Below, piece by piece: positions 25,333 through 35,413 of a stretch of 64,000 nucleotides of DNA. The first letter of the stretch is position 1. Each line of letters starts with the position of its first letter. Source of the DNA: Prosthecobacter debontii (lineage in GTDB: Bacteria > Verrucomicrobiota > Verrucomicrobiia > Verrucomicrobiales > Akkermansiaceae); NCBI GenBank assembly GCA_945870855.1, contig CAMBTP010000006.1:34384-98383 (forward strand). The letters run 5' to 3'. The position numbers were made by a program, and so were the translations under genes. The notes below the pieces were generated by a model, which saw nothing but the letters and a program-made list of their open reading frames with translations, made no database searches and was not told the origin of the DNA.

Positions 25333-27428
25333 TACTTGGCAGCGCGGAGGGCTTCTTCTTTGGCCTTGGCCTTGGCGATGACGTCGTCGGAGACGTTTTT
25401 CGGGCAGGGGGCGTAGTGGGAGAACTCCATGGAGAACTGGCCGCGGCCGGAGGTCATGGTGCGGAGGTCGCCGATGTAGCCGAACATCGCGGAGAGCGGT
25501 GCTTCGGCTTTGACGCGGATGCCGCCGGGAGTTGGCTCCTGGCCTTGGATCATGCCGCGGCGGCGGTTGAGGTCGCCGATGACGTCGCCGACTTTTTCTT
25601 CGGGAGCGAAGACGTCTAGTTTCATCATGGGCTCAAGAATTTGTGGGCCGCACTTGACCATCGTCTGGCGATACGCGGCTTTCGCAGCGATTTCGAAGGC
25701 GATGTTGCTGGAGTCAACGGCGTGGAAGCCACCTTCGTTGAGCGTGACCTTGAAGTCCAAGCAGGGATATCCCGCGAGTGGTCCTTTACTGACGCAGGTT
25801 TTAAAGCCTTTTTCGACGGCGGGGATGAACTCTTTCGGGATGCTGCCGCCGGTGACTTTGGACTCGAAGATGAAGCCAGAGCCGACTTCGCCGGGCTCGA
25901 TGGTGTAGTCGATTTTCGCGAACTGCCCGGAACCACCCGACTGTTTCTTGTGGGTGTAGCTGTCGTTGAGGGATTTGGTGATCGTTTCACGGTAAGCAAC
26001 CTGCGGAGCACCGACGGTGACCTCGACCTTGTGAGTGCGCTTGAGGATGTCGATTTTGATGTCGAGGTGGAGCTCGCCCATGCCTTTGAGGATCATCTCG
26101 TTGGTTTCCTCGTCGGTTTCGATACGGAAGGACGGATCTTCCTGGATCATCTTGCCGATGGCGTTGGCGAGCTTTTCAGCGTTTGCCTTATCCTTGGGGG
26201 CGACGGCGATGGAAATGACGGGATCAGGGAAAACCATCGGCTCGAGGGTGGCTGGGTTTTTCTCGTCGCAAAGGGTGTGACCGGTTTGGACGTTTTTGAG
26301 ACCCACGATGGCAACGATGTCGCCCGCTTGTGCGGAGTCGATTTCCTTGCGGTCATCGGCGTGCATTTCGACCATGCGGCTGATGCGCTCGGTTTTGCCG
26401 GTGAACGAGTTGAGGACGGTATCGCCCTTCTTGATCGTGCCCGAATAGATGCGGGTGAAGGTGAGCGCACCGAACTTGTCATCCATGATCTTGAACGCCA
26501 GGCCGCGGAATGGGGCGGTCGGGTCGATGACGGCGAAATTGCCGGTTGGGGCGCCTTCGGCATCCACTTCGGGGAGTGGCTTGACGTCGAGCGGGTTAGG
26601 CAGGTAATCGACGACGGCGTCGAGGACGAGCTGGAGGCCTTTGTTTTTGAACGATGAACCGCAATAAGTTGGGAAAAATACCAGATTGACCGTGCCCTTG
26701 CGGATGCATTTTTTGACATCATCGATGCTTGGTTCGGTGCCATCGAGGTAGGCTTCCATGACCGCGTCGTCTTGCTCGACGGCGGTCTCGATGAGTTGGG
26801 CGCGATATTCCTTGGCCTTGTCCACCATATCGGCGGGGATTTCCTCGATTTTGAAATTTTCGGGTTGGCCGGATTCGTCCCAGATGTGGGCTTTCATGGT
26901 GAGGAGATCGACGACGCCGACGAACTCAGATTCCGTGCCGATGGGCAGAACCATAACGAGTGGAGTTGCGCCGAGGATCTTTTTCACTTGGGCGACAACG
27001 CGGTAGAAATCCGCGCCGATACGGTCGAGTTTATTGACATAAATAACGCGGGAAACACCGGAATCGTTGGCGTAGCGCCAGTTGGTTTCCGATTGTGGTT
27101 CCACACCACCAGAGCCGCAAAACACGCCGACGCCGCCGTCGAGCACTTTAAGAGAGCGGTAAACCTCGATAGTGAAGTCCACGTGGCCGGGGGTATCGAT
27201 GATGTTGAACTGGTGCTCTTTCCAGAAGCAAGTGGTGGCGGCGGATTGAATGGTGATGCCGCGCTCGGCTTCTTGATCCATAAAGTCCATGGTGGATGCA
27301 CCGTCGTGCACTTCGCCGATCTTGTGGATCTTGCCGGTGAGTTTGAGGATACGCTCGGTGGTGGTGGTTTTGCCGGCGTCAACGTGAGCGAAAATGCCGA
27401 TATTGCGGTATTTGGAGAGGTCTTTCAT
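25332..27428 (-). CDS. fusA: Translation elongation factor G
   Basis: Of 698 residues, full length. GTPase motifs are [13 protein letters not shown] (P-loop), [11 protein letters not shown] (switch I/G2), [12 protein letters not shown] (G3) and NKLDR (G4). Later domains show [14 protein letters not shown] and [26 protein letters not shown] at the C-terminus. It catalyses ribosomal translocation and, with RRF, recycling. It stands alone, without rpsL/rpsG or tuf beside it, which suggests either a genome with dispersed ribosomal genes or a second EF-G paralogue. Confidence 0.97.
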   Translation of the reverse strand: MKDLSKYRNIGIFAHVDAGKTTTTERILKLTGKIHKIGEVHDGASTMDFMDQEAERGITIQSAATTCFWKEHQFNIIDTPGHVDFTIEVYRSLKVLDGGVGVFCGSGGVEPQSETNWRYANDSGVSRVIYVNKLDRIGADFYRVVAQVKKILGATPLVMVLPIGTESEFVGVVDLLTMKAHIWDESGQPENFKIEEIPADMVDKAKEYRAQLIETAVEQDDAVMEAYLDGTEPSIDDVKKCIRKGTVNLVFFPTYCGSSFKNKGLQLVLDAVVDYLPNPLDVKPLPEVDAEGAPTGNFAVIDPTAPFRGLAFKIMDDKFGALTFTRIYSGTIKKGDTVLNSFTGKTERISRMVEMHADDRKEIDSAQAGDIVAIVGLKNVQTGHTLCDEKNPATLEPMVFPDPVISIAVAPKDKANAEKLANAIGKMIQEDPSFRIETDEETNEMILKGMGELHLDIKIDILKRTHKVEVTVGAPQVAYRETITKSLNDSYTHKKQSGGSGQFAKIDYTIEPGEVGSGFIFESKVTGGSIPKEFIPAVEKGFKTCVSKGPLAGYPCLDFKVTLNEGGFHAVDSSNIAFEIAAKAAYRQTMVKCGPQILEPMMKLDVFAPEEKVGDVIGDLNRRRGMIQGQEPTPGGIRVKAEAPLSAMFGYIGDLRTMTSGRGQFSMEFSHYAPCPKNVSDDVIAKAKAKEEALRAAK

Positions 27429-27520
27429 GCCTTATGTGTGTGGTGGTCTGACCGCCAAACAGATCGGCGGGGGCGGGTTTTTAGACGAGGATGCGGCTTT
27501 TGCAACCTTTGATTGTGTTT

Positions 27521-28339
27521 TCAGCACAAGCGGATCATGTCCTTTACGAACTGGCACCAGAGAAAGAGGATTCCTCGGCAGGAATATTTAAAATGGCCGT
27601 CGCCGGTGAGTTGGATGATGCCGGACTTGAGGTTGTGATCCACTTGGTGACGCATTTCGGACTCGATTTCGCTTTCGATGTTCTCCGGGTTGGGAACACG
27701 GAGTTCGGCGGAGTTGATTTTCATCCGCGCAAGGAATATTTGGTGATCTGCCAATATCTGGTGGAAGCAGGATTTCTCGCAGGGGACGTGGTTCCACTTA
27801 AGGTTAGGCGAGCAGCGGAGGGTGGGGGCGAAGGGGAAATTCGTGGTGCGCCAGGTGCGCCCGGAGGAGTCGGTGGAGGTCACGGAAATGAAAGCGAAGG
27901 CGACTTCCTCCTGCTCGCAAAGGCAGACGGAAGCGATGGCGCGCTCTTCCGGGTGCCAGAAGAGGCGGAAGTGCTGCTGCATGCCAGACCATTGCCAGCC
28001 GCAATCAGAGACATGCTCGAAGCCGGCCTCCTCCATGCCCGCTGCAGCCTCGATGGCGTTGGGAAAAAAGGAGGGGTTCGGTAGATCCTTGTGGCGCAGG
28101 CGGTTGTTGAGCGGCATCCGCAGGTGGCGGACGTGGGTGAGCAACTCGATCCATGGCAGGAAAAACCACAGGCAGGCGCCCGCGATTCCAGCGAAGATAT
28201 TTCCGCTGATGAAGTAGAAGAACGAGAAAGTGGCGAAGAGGAAGACCAGTGCGCCGAGCTTGCGGGCGCAGTTTTTTCGGGCCGACCTCAGCGCCATGGC
28301 CATCACGAAGAGGCCGATCACGATCAATGTTTCACGCAT
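27521..28339 (-). CDS. Membrane-anchored protein of unknown function
   Basis: Of 272 residues. Two or three hydrophobic segments lie in the first 70 residues (LIVIGLFVMAMAL; LGALVFLFATFSFFYFISGN; FAGIAGACLWFFLPWIELL), followed by a soluble domain of about 200 residues without a motif I recognise. The codon use and spacing look like a real gene, and it follows the M29 peptidase gene across a 90-bp AT-rich inverted repeat. I cannot assign a role. Confidence 0.75.
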   Translation of the reverse strand: MRETLIVIGLFVMAMALRSARKNCARKLGALVFLFATFSFFYFISGNIFAGIAGACLWFFLPWIELLTHVRHLRMPLNNRLRHKDLPNPSFFPNAIEAAAGMEEAGFEHVSDCGWQWSGMQQHFRLFWHPEERAIASVCLCEQEEVAFAFISVTSTDSSGRTWRTTNFPFAPTLRCSPNLKWNHVPCEKSCFHQILADHQIFLARMKINSAELRVPNPENIESEIESEMRHQVDHNLKSGIIQLTGDGHFKYSCRGILFLWCQFVKDMIRLC

Positions 28340-28340
28340 A

Positions 28341-28430
28341 AAGTTTCAAGTTTCAAATTTCAACGAAGAGTAAGCCTGAAGATAGAGCTGATTCTAAAAC
28401 TTGAATTTTGAATGTTGAGATTTGAATTTT
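28341..28430. repeat. AT-rich inverted-repeat block, possible empty IVS-like element
   Basis: Left arm 28341-28370 (short repeats of TTTCAA ending CGAAGAG) and right arm 28392-28430 (TTGAATTT-type repeats) are imperfectly complementary. No gene lies between. The right arm abuts the aminopeptidase stop codon, as the arms of the two gene-bearing elements abut the livG and metK stops. Confidence 0.5.
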
Positions 28431-29638
28431 CAGCCTGCAAGTGCCTGCATGAGATATTCGGATGGGCGGAAATTCTCGATGAGGACTTCCTGCTGTTCGC
28501 CGCGGTTCATGCGGACTTGGAGTAGGTTGAAGTTCGGCGTCTTGTGCGGGGCGAAGAGGATGTCGTCGTGGGTGGCGTTCTCGTGTTTCTTAAACATGCC
28601 CGGTAGGATGTCGCCGCCGAGATGGTCGTCGCGGCCAGTGGCGAGGTGGCAGGTGCCGAGGATTTTTTCGTCCTGAATATCGGCGTAGGAAACGGGTAGC
28701 ACCTGGGTGCCGAAGCCGAGCTCGCCGAGGGTGCCGGTCATGGGGTCGTCGGCTAGGCGGGCGTTGTGGGCGTCGATAGTGGCCTGGTTGCCCTCGATCA
28801 GGGTGGAGCGGTAAATGCAGCGGTCTTTCACATCGAGCACGCCGAGGGTGCCGTCCTCGTATTTCATTGGGAATTGGCCGTTCGCGTCGGTGGGGACGAA
28901 GTAGACTTCACCGGCGGGCAAGTTCGCGATGTCGGGTTTTTCTCCTAGGCAGAGACCGTGGGATTTCTGTGCGTCCTGTGCTTCTAAGCCGAGGCTAGCG
29001 GTGAGAATACGGCCGTCTTGGAGCTGGAAGTCGATTTCGATGGAATCGGCATTAGTGAGGGCGAGGCGGAGCTTTTCCGCGTCGCGGGACACTTCTCGGT
29101 AATCGACGGCGAGGCCGGATTTGAGGATAACTTCGTTGAGTCCGTGGAGGGTGGCTCCGCGGAATCCGAATTCGCGTGCTTTAGCGGTCAGCGGAGCGGT
29201 GGCGGACCAGGTGGAGATGCAGAGAATGAGGTCGTATTGCGGGTAGATATCGCGGTCGAGGGAGAGTTCCTCGCCGTTGGTATCCCAAACTTCGTCGGTG
29301 AGGTCGAGGTTGGAGCCGCGGGTGTAGCGGTAAGCGAACATCTCGCCTCCGGTCATGCCGAGCCTCGCCATAGCGTGGTCGCGGAGGGCTTCGTAGAAAT
29401 ATTTGTAGGCATTTTTCTGGATCGGAAAACCGTCTTCGTTCAGGAAAGCGAAGTCCTTGATGAGCGCGGCAGGTTCGTCGAAATCTAAAAGGATGCAGAC
29501 GCGGCAGCCTTTGGTTGGCTCGAAAACCGTATGAAGAAGGCGGACGACATCGAATTCGGGGAATTTCCGCTTCTCGGGATTTAGTAAAATCTCTGGAGAG
29601 AGATAATCCGGCAGGTTTAGGAGGGCTGTGTTTGACAT
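28430..29638 (-). CDS. M29-family aminopeptidase-like metalloprotein
   Basis: Of 402 residues from the ATG at 29638 (MSNTALLNLPDYLSPEILLN). The C-terminal half carries M29 (aminopeptidase T/S)-like features: a PAGEVYFVPTDANG strand-turn with Glu, LGELGFGTQV with Glu, then TCHLATGRDDHLGG and ATHDDILFAP with His and Asp residues suited to a two-metal site. The N-terminal part is less typical of the family. It would be a cytosolic peptidase. Uncertain points are the exact family and whether all ligands are kept. Confidence 0.65.
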   Translation of the reverse strand: MSNTALLNLPDYLSPEILLNPEKRKFPEFDVVRLLHTVFEPTKGCRVCILLDFDEPAALIKDFAFLNEDGFPIQKNAYKYFYEALRDHAMARLGMTGGEMFAYRYTRGSNLDLTDEVWDTNGEELSLDRDIYPQYDLILCISTWSATAPLTAKAREFGFRGATLHGLNEVILKSGLAVDYREVSRDAEKLRLALTNADSIEIDFQLQDGRILTASLGLEAQDAQKSHGLCLGEKPDIANLPAGEVYFVPTDANGQFPMKYEDGTLGVLDVKDRCIYRSTLIEGNQATIDAHNARLADDPMTGTLGELGFGTQVLPVSYADIQDEKILGTCHLATGRDDHLGGDILPGMFKKHENATHDDILFAPHKTPNFNLLQVRMNRGEQQEVLIENFRPSEYLMQALAG

Positions 29639-29694
29639 GGCTTGGGAAACTAGAATTACATCGGCGCTGCGCAAGCGGTGTTTTTACGAAAAAT

Positions 29695-30165
29695 TCACTC
29701 CCCAAAATCGAAGTCCGGCTCCTCTGGCTTTCCTGAGCGCATCTGGTCGAGCAAGGGCTGGCGGTCATCGAGCGAATCCCACACCTCCCGCGTCACGTAA
29801 ATCGGTGCCTCCGCGCGCGCGGCAATGGCGAGGCAATCGGACGGGCGGGCGTCGAGTTCGATGATTTTTTTTTCCATGATCTCGTTCTCTGCTTCGAGGA
29901 TGAGCCGGGCATAGAAGACATCGCCATCAACCTTGTTGATGATGGTGCGCGAGACCTTCGCGCCGAAGGCCGAGAGGGTGAGCATGTAGAGATCGTGGGT
30001 AAGCGGACGCGGCATCGTCTGGCCGCTCATTACCGTGTTGATCGAGAGGCCGACGGCGGGATCGATATAGAAAAGGATCGCCTTGGAGCCATCGCCGAGG
30101 AACACAGCGCAGCCCGCCTGGGTGGGCATGAGTGCGATGATTTCCACCCGGACAAGTTCTTTCAT
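29695..30165 (-). CDS. Bifunctional nuclease domain protein (DUF151)
   Basis: Of 156 residues. The BFN domain is recognised by a pair of strands ending FLGDGSKAILFYIDPAVG, THDLYMLTLSAFGAKVSRTI, VFYARLILEAE and the family core ELDARPSDCLAIAARAEAPI. Members bind nucleic acid and some have RNase/DNase activity. The acidic tail (GKPEEPDFDFGE) is common in bacterial forms. It is divergent from the phd/vapC operon. Confidence 0.92.
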   Translation of the reverse strand: MKELVRVEIIALMPTQAGCAVFLGDGSKAILFYIDPAVGLSINTVMSGQTMPRPLTHDLYMLTLSAFGAKVSRTIINKVDGDVFYARLILEAENEIMEKKIIELDARPSDCLAIAARAEAPIYVTREVWDSLDDRQPLLDQMRSGKPEEPDFDFGE

Positions 30166-30288
30166 ACGTGGAGTATGTCCGGTAGGAGTGGCGGGCGCAA
30201 TGTGGAAGCGGGCTGCTGCTCTATGGGGGCATGCAATTTTCCGTAAATCAGGCTAGTCGAGCTAGAATTCGTGTGATATGTGTATTAC

Positions 30289-30534
30289 ATGGAAACGGTT
30301 TGGCCATTGCAGGATGCGAAGAACCGGCTCAGCGAGCTAGTGGACACGGTAATCAGGGACGGGGCACAGACAATCACCCGGCACGGGAAGCCGGTCGCGG
30401 TGGTGGTTTCCGCTGAGACATACGCACGGCTCCAGCCCCGGGAAAAACTCGCGGAAATTCTGCGGGATTGTCCGGCGAAGGGTTGGGAGTTCGAGAGGGA
30501 CAGAAGTCCAGCAAGGAAGAATGATTTTGAATGA
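30289..30534 (+). CDS. Phd/YefM-type antitoxin
   Basis: Of 81 residues from ATG 30289 (METVWPLQDAKNRLSELVDT); a GTG at 30280 is an alternative start. The motif ITRHGKPVAVVVSAETYARL is the core of the Phd fold, and the C-terminus is a disordered toxin-binding tail. It lies 6 bp before a PIN toxin and should repress its own operon as a dimer. Confidence 0.93.
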   Translation: METVWPLQDAKNRLSELVDTVIRDGAQTITRHGKPVAVVVSAETYARLQPREKLAEILRDCPAKGWEFERDRSPARKNDFE

Positions 30535-30540
30535 GCCGCG

Positions 30541-30954
30541 ATGACTTACCTCGTTGACACCAATGTCCTGTGCGAGTCCTCCAAGCCGGAGCCAAACGAC
30601 TTGGTGCTGGAATGGCTTGCGGATAACGACGCGGAACTCGCTGTTTCAAGTCTCACGCTGGGAGAGATGCTGAAAGGCATCCAACTGATGGATGGAGGCA
30701 AGCGCAGGAGCGGAATTGAAAAATGGTATGGGCGCATCGAAAAATGGGCAACAGGGCGCATTCTTCCTGTGGACTTCGCTGTTTGCCGAACCTGGGCCAT
30801 TTTCTGCGCCAAGCATCAGCGGGCTGGTCGCAAGCTGCCCGCGATGGATAGTCTCATTGCCGCCACCGCGATCCATCATCAGCTCACTCTTGTTACGCGC
30901 AACGCCGGTGATTTTCCGGATGACGTGGCGATTCTGAATCCATGGGAGGAATGA
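30541..30954 (+). CDS. vapC: PIN-domain toxin VapC (FitB-like)
   Basis: Of 137 residues, full length. The catalytic acidic residues are in place: Asp in YLVDTNVLCE, Glu in SLTLGEMLKG and Asp in LPAMDSLIAATA, with the terminal TRNAGDF. Such toxins are Mg-dependent RNases that cut tRNA or rRNA sites. It is the intact counterpart of the deleted PIN toxin at 17386-17556, but belongs to a different PIN subgroup and has a Phd-type rather than RHH antitoxin. Confidence 0.94.
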   Translation: MTYLVDTNVLCESSKPEPNDLVLEWLADNDAELAVSSLTLGEMLKGIQLMDGGKRRSGIEKWYGRIEKWATGRILPVDFAVCRTWAIFCAKHQRAGRKLPAMDSLIAATAIHHQLTLVTRNAGDFPDDVAILNPWEE

Positions 30955-30965
30955 CCTCAGTGTTT

Positions 30966-31475
30966 TCAGCGTGCCATAAATTTTCGGGACTGGCGGACGT
31001 ATTTCAGAGCCCAGTCCTTCACCTTGGATTGCTCCTCGGCGGAGAGTGTGCGGACGACTTTGGCGGGAGATCCGAGGACGAGGGAGCCGGGAGGGATGAT
31101 GGTGCCGCCGGTGACGAGGGCACCTGCGCCGATGATGGAGCGCTCGCCGATGACCGCGCCGTCTAGGACGATGGCTCCCATGCCGATGAGTGCCTCGTCC
31201 TTCACCGTGCAGGCGTGGAGGATGGCGGAGTGGCCGATGGTGACCAGCTCGCCGACGTAGCAGCCGTGGTCATCCGAGAGGTGGATTACCACGTTGTCCT
31301 GCACATTGGAGCGCGGGCCGATGATGATCTCGTTGATGTCGCCACGCAGTGTGGTGTTATACCAGACGCTGGATTCCTCGTGAAGCGTCACGCGCCCGAT
31401 GATGTCCGCGCTGGCAGCCGTGAAGGCGCTGGCGTGGATCACCGGGCTGTTGCTTTCGTAACTTTCGATGGCCAT
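30966..31475 (-). CDS. Gamma-carbonic anhydrase family protein (YrdA/PaaY-like)
   Basis: Of 169 residues from the ATG at 31475. Left-handed beta-helix hexapeptides run through the centre (ADIIGRVTLHEESSVWYNTT, RGDINEIIIGPRSNVQDNVV). Three metal-ligand His positions are visible in IHLSDDHGC and VTIGHSAILHACTV. It may hydrate CO2 or act as an acyltransferase-like trimer. It is convergent with the vapC operon, and begins 10 bp after the transaldolase stop on the same strand. Confidence 0.9.
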   Translation of the reverse strand: MAIESYESNSPVIHASAFTAASADIIGRVTLHEESSVWYNTTLRGDINEIIIGPRSNVQDNVVIHLSDDHGCYVGELVTIGHSAILHACTVKDEALIGMGAIVLDGAVIGERSIIGAGALVTGGTIIPPGSLVLGSPAKVVRTLSAEEQSKVKDWALKYVRQSRKFMAR

Positions 31476-31485
31476 GGCCAATTTT

Positions 31486-32439
31486 TCAGAGCGACTCGTT
31501 GACGAGTTTCTCGAGCTTCACGATATCCGCTGCGAAGCCACGGATGCCTTGGGCGGTTTTCTCGGTGGCCATGGCGTCCTCGTTAAATATGAGGCGGAAG
31601 GTTTTCTCATCGAGTGTGATTTTTTGCACAGGATCGGCGGAGGCGATTTCCGGGGTGAGCTTGGCATCAAACGTTTCCTCTGAGGCGGCAAGCTCGGCGA
31701 GGAGCTTAGGCGCGATAGTGAGCAGGTCACAGCCGGCGAGAGCAATGATCTCGCCTTTATTGCGGAAGGACGCGCCCATGACCTCTGTCTTGTAGCCGAA
31801 TTTTTTGTAGTAGTTGTAGATCGCCTTGACGGAGATGACGCCGGGGTCCTCATCGCCTTGGTAATCCTGACCGGTGGCGGCCTTATGCCAGTCGAGGATG
31901 CGACCGACAAAGGGGGAGATGAGCTGGACCTTGGCTTCGGCGCAGGCGACGGCCTGGGCGAAGGAGAAGAGCAGGGTGAGGTTGCAGTGGATGCCTTCTT
32001 TTTCAAGAATTTCAGCGGCCTTGATGCCTTCCCATGTAGAGGCGATCTTGATGAGGACGCGGTCGCGGGAAATTCCCTCGTTTTCGTAGGCAGCAATTAG
32101 CTCGAGCGCTTTCGCGACGGTGCCTTCGGTGTCGAAGGAAAGACGGGCATCGACCTCCGTGGAAACGCGACCGGGGACGATTTTCAAAATCTCTAATCCA
32201 AAGAGGATAAGAATGCGGTCGAGGATGGCATCGGTGAGAGCTTGGCCGGAAAGGCCGCCGCCTTTGTGCTCGGCGATGGCCTGATCGATGAGCGGGCGGT
32301 ATTCCTCCTTGGTTGCGGCTTGAAGGATGAGTGACGGGTTGGTGGTGGCATCCTGAGGCTGGAATTCCTGCATGGCCTCGAAATCGCCGGTGTCGGCGAC
32401 GACGGTGGTGAGCTTTTTGAGTTGGTCGAGTTGTGTCAT
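31486..32439 (-). CDS. tal: Transaldolase
   Basis: Of 317 residues, the class I (TalB) length. It starts [20 protein letters not shown] and contains [26 protein letters not shown], the Schiff-base Lys in [12 protein letters not shown] and [17 protein letters not shown]. It exchanges dihydroxyacetone units in the non-oxidative pentose phosphate pathway. First gene of a short operon with the carbonic-anhydrase-like gene. Confidence 0.97.
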   Translation of the reverse strand: MTQLDQLKKLTTVVADTGDFEAMQEFQPQDATTNPSLILQAATKEEYRPLIDQAIAEHKGGGLSGQALTDAILDRILILFGLEILKIVPGRVSTEVDARLSFDTEGTVAKALELIAAYENEGISRDRVLIKIASTWEGIKAAEILEKEGIHCNLTLLFSFAQAVACAEAKVQLISPFVGRILDWHKAATGQDYQGDEDPGVISVKAIYNYYKKFGYKTEVMGASFRNKGEIIALAGCDLLTIAPKLLAELAASEETFDAKLTPEIASADPVQKITLDEKTFRLIFNEDAMATEKTAQGIRGFAADIVKLEKLVNESL

Positions 32440-32479
32440 AATATGGTGAAAAGTATCCGGATTGCTGCGGCGGTGAATT

Positions 32480-32911
32480 TTAATTATGTGATTTATGCGA
32501 GATGCGGGATGAAATTTTTCGAAATAGGGAATGAAATTGGTTCGCTAGAAAGACACCAGTGATGGATCCCAGTGCGTCGGCTAGCCAGTCGAAGGGATCA
32601 TTGCCCGAGCGTCCTGGGCTGAGGGATTGCTGAAATTCGTCTAGCGCACCGATCGCAAGGAGGAGGGCGACGGGAAAAAAGATACGGATGGCTCTGCGAG
32701 AAGTTGGCCCTTTCCAGAGTAGCAACCATGTCGTGAACAGACCCGCACCGCCCATGAAATAGCCGAAATGCAAAATCTTGTCGGAGTGGGGAATACCGGG
32801 TGCGTCTAGGGTTACACTTTCAGGATTTGATGAGAGTGTAAAAAGATACCCGACCCACAAAATGAAGCCGAGAAACCAAAGGTACGGTGACGTGAGCCAA
32901 GTGATACGCAT
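32480..32911 (-). CDS. VanZ-family membrane protein
   Basis: Of 143 residues with four hydrophobic segments. [20 protein letters not shown] and [18 protein letters not shown], then [14 protein letters not shown], are the VanZ signature with its conserved His, Glu and Asp residues. VanZ proteins influence teicoplanin tolerance in some Firmicutes; in Gram-negatives their role is unclear. It begins 7 bp after the BrnA-like antitoxin. Confidence 0.9.
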   Translation of the reverse strand: MRITWLTSPYLWFLGFILWVGYLFTLSSNPESVTLDAPGIPHSDKILHFGYFMGGAGLFTTWLLLWKGPTSRRAIRIFFPVALLLAIGALDEFQQSLSPGRSGNDPFDWLADALGSITGVFLANQFHSLFRKISSRISHKSHN

Positions 32912-32918
32912 CCGCAGA

Positions 32919-33191
32919 TTATGGATTTTTCATTTCATCCTCAAGCCGCTCGGCGAGCCACTGTTTCATCATCGACTGGTAGTTGAGGAAACGGGAGCGG
33001 GCAATGCGTTTGATGCGGGAGAGCATGCGCGGATCAAAGCGGAGGGTGATGGTGGTGGACTCGCGGGAATCCGCGACATGGACGGAAGCGGCCATGAGTT
33101 TCGGGTCGAGCTCGTGTTCCTGCCAGAAAGCGTTTTCGGCAGCGGGGTTTTCGAAATCGGGTAACTGCGCCCAGGATGTGATCGTTTTCAT
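32919..33191 (-). CDS. brnA: BrnA-type antitoxin
   Basis: Of 90 residues (start MKTITSWAQLPDFENPAAEN). The C-terminal half is a ribbon-helix-helix: STTITLRFDPRMLSRIKRIA then LNYQSMMKQWLAERLEDE. The toxin gene comes first, as in known brnTA operons, and ends 4 bp upstream. It should neutralise BrnT and repress the operon. Confidence 0.87.
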   Translation of the reverse strand: MKTITSWAQLPDFENPAAENAFWQEHELDPKLMAASVHVADSRESTTITLRFDPRMLSRIKRIARSRFLNYQSMMKQWLAERLEDEMKNP

Positions 33192-33195
33192 AGTT

Positions 33196-33474
33196 TCAGC
33201 GGATTTCATTGTAGCTGCGGTCGTAGAAGCGCCGCTCGGCCTCGCTCATCTCGCGTGCGGCGACGATACGGGCGACCTTGCCGTCGGTGGTGAAGGCTAT
33301 GAAAATGTGGCGGTCTGCAACGGTGCGGCCGAGGGCGTAGTAGCGGGAGGCACCGTCTGCGCGGTCGTTATCCGGGAGGAAACGGATGGCGAAAGGGTCC
33401 TCCAAGATTTCCTCAAGCTCCCCTGGCTTGACATGGTGGAGGTCGAAGGGCGTGTCGATGAGGTCGAGGTCCAT
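33196..33474 (-). CDS. brnT: BrnT-type RNase toxin
   Basis: Of 92 residues. The RelE-like BrnT pattern is present: VKPGELEEILEDPFAIRFLP, RYYALGRTVADRHIFIAFTT, and the ending VARIVAAREMSEAERRFY with the conserved Arg and Glu residues. BrnT cleaves RNA during stress. A toxin-first operon with brnA, followed closely by vanZ. Confidence 0.87.
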   Translation of the reverse strand: MDLDLIDTPFDLHHVKPGELEEILEDPFAIRFLPDNDRADGASRYYALGRTVADRHIFIAFTTDGKVARIVAAREMSEAERRFYDRSYNEIR

Positions 33475-33493
33475 GGCTTAGTGGGAAGAGCAG

Positions 33494-35413
33494 CTAAATA
33501 ATGAGGTGCTGGAGGATTTTGTCGAGCGCGGCTTCTGGGGTAAGTCCGTGGATTTTTTGGAGAATATCCGGCTTGCCGTGCTCGATGAACTGGTCAGGCC
33601 AGCCGATACGCTCCACGCGGGTGTGGACGCCTGCTTGGTGAAGGTGCTCGATACAGGATGCGCCGAAGCCGTTGGCTAGGACGTGATCCTCGAAGGTGCA
33701 GATCACCTTGCAGTTTCGCGCGACCTTTTCGAGAAGAGCGGTGTCTAGGGGTTTGATGAAACGCGGGTTTACAAGGGAGACGGAGTATCCTTTTTCCTCC
33801 AGCAGCTCCTTGGTGCGCACGGCCATGCCGAAAAAAGTGCCGAGCCCGATCAGGGCAACGTCGGTGCCCTCCTGGATGAGTTCGCCTTCGCCAAGCCGGA
33901 TCGGTGCGCATTTTCCGTCAAGCGGTGTGCCGGCGATGATGCCGCGTGGGTAGCGGATGGCGGTGGGGCCGGCATCGTAGGCGGCCATCCATTTCAGCAT
34001 CGCGGTGAACTCCGCTTCATCCTTCGGCTGCATGTGGATGATGTTGGGAATGTGGCGCAGGTAGCCGATGTCGAATAGGCCGTGGTGGGTGGGACCATCG
34101 TCTCCAGAGAGGCCGCCGCGATCCATACAGAGGCGCACGGGGAGGTTCTGCAGGGCGATGTCATGGATGATCATGTCATAAGCCCGCTGCATGAAGGTGG
34201 AGTAGATGGCGAGGAAAGGGCGGAAGCCCTCACTGGCCAGGCCACAGGCGAAGAGCGCAGCGTGTTCCTCGGCGATGCCGACATCGAAATACCGATCCGG
34301 TAGCTCGCGTTTGAAAATCTCCAGCTTCGTGCCACCCGGCATCGCGGCGGTGATCGCAACGATTTTTTGGTCGTCGATGGCGAGGTTTGTCACCGTGCGG
34401 CCGAAGATGTCTGAGCAGGTCGGCGTGGTGACCGTGTCGGTGGAGCCGTCGTCGATCTTGTATGCTCCCAGGCCGTGGAACTTGCCGGGATTGTCGAGAG
34501 CGGGTTGGTAGCCGCGGCCTTTTTCCGTGATGATGTGGAGCACCGCGGGTTCGTTGAGGGATTTCAGGTGCTCGAAGGTACGGATCAGCAGCGGGATGTC
34601 ATGGCCGTCGATGGGGCCGAAGTAGCGGAGCCCGAATTTCTCGAAAAGGACGTTGGGGAAAAGGAGGTTCTTCGCTCCCTCCTCTACGCGGTGGGCGATC
34701 TTACGGGCGGCCTTGCCTAGTACTTTTTCGACAAAGGCCGCAGCTGTGGTGCGCACCGCGGCGTAGGTTGAGTGTGTTTGGAGGGCGTTGAAATAGCGGG
34801 CGATGGCTCCGACGTTTTTGTCGATCGACCATTCATTATCGTTTAGGACGACAATGAATTTGCGCGTGGTTTCGGCGATATTGTTGAGTGCCTCAAGAGT
34901 GGGGCCGCAGGTGAAGGCGGCATCACCGGCAACGGCGATTACGTGGTTGTCCCCGCCAGCGAGGTCGCGGGCCGCGGCCATGCCGAGCGCGGCGGAAAGG
35001 GCAGTGCCCGCGTGGCCCGCGCCGTAGGAATCGTGCTCGGATTCCGTGCGGAGCAGGAAACCGTTGAGGCCTTTGTAAGTGCGGATTGTATCGATTGTGG
35101 CGGCGCGGCCGGTGAGCATTTTGTGGACGTATCCCTGGTGGGAGACGTCGAACACGAACTTATCGGATGGGGTGTGGAAAACACGGTGCATGGCGATGCA
35201 CAGCTCGACGACGCCTAGATTCGGTCCGAGGTGGCCGCCGGTAACGGAGAGGCAGTTGATCAGGGTTTCCCGGATCTCTTCGGCGAGGGCGGTGAGATCC
35301 GATTCGGCAAGCCGACGTACGTCACACGGGGATTGGATGGTTCCGAGCAGCCGGCCGAGCTTGGTTTGTTGGATAGTCCCTTCGTTAGGGATTTCAGAAG
35401 AGGGTAATGTCAT
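33494..35413 (-). CDS. dxs: 1-deoxy-D-xylulose-5-phosphate synthase
   Basis: Of 639 residues from the ATG at 35413 (MTLPSSEIPNEGTIQQTKLG). It contains GGHLGPNLGVVELCIAMHRV (catalytic His), the thiamine-diphosphate motif GDAAFTCGPTLEALNN...NDNEWSID-like, the EEHAALFACGLASEGF transketolase core and MDRGGLSGDDGPTHHGLFD. It condenses pyruvate and glyceraldehyde-3-phosphate to start the MEP isoprenoid pathway. It overlaps xseB by 20 bp, a frequent pairing. Confidence 0.97.
   Translation of the reverse strand: MTLPSSEIPNEGTIQQTKLGRLLGTIQSPCDVRRLAESDLTALAEEIRETLINCLSVTGGHLGPNLGVVELCIAMHRVFHTPSDKFVFDVSHQGYVHKMLTGRAATIDTIRTYKGLNGFLLRTESEHDSYGAGHAGTALSAALGMAAARDLAGGDNHVIAVAGDAAFTCGPTLEALNNIAETTRKFIVVLNDNEWSIDKNVGAIARYFNALQTHSTYAAVRTTAAAFVEKVLGKAARKIAHRVEEGAKNLLFPNVLFEKFGLRYFGPIDGHDIPLLIRTFEHLKSLNEPAVLHIITEKGRGYQPALDNPGKFHGLGAYKIDDGSTDTVTTPTCSDIFGRTVTNLAIDDQKIVAITAAMPGGTKLEIFKRELPDRYFDVGIAEEHAALFACGLASEGFRPFLAIYSTFMQRAYDMIIHDIALQNLPVRLCMDRGGLSGDDGPTHHGLFDIGYLRHIPNIIHMQPKDEAEFTAMLKWMAAYDAGPTAIRYPRGIIAGTPLDGKCAPIRLGEGELIQEGTDVALIGLGTFFGMAVRTKELLEEKGYSVSLVNPRFIKPLDTALLEKVARNCKVICTFEDHVLANGFGASCIEHLHQAGVHTRVERIGWPDQFIEHGKPDILQKIHGLTPEAALDKILQHLII

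Noticed and set aside
25641..27512. Open frames of 246-338 codons antisense to fusA
   Set aside because: They mirror EF-G codons, have no start signals and no family features.
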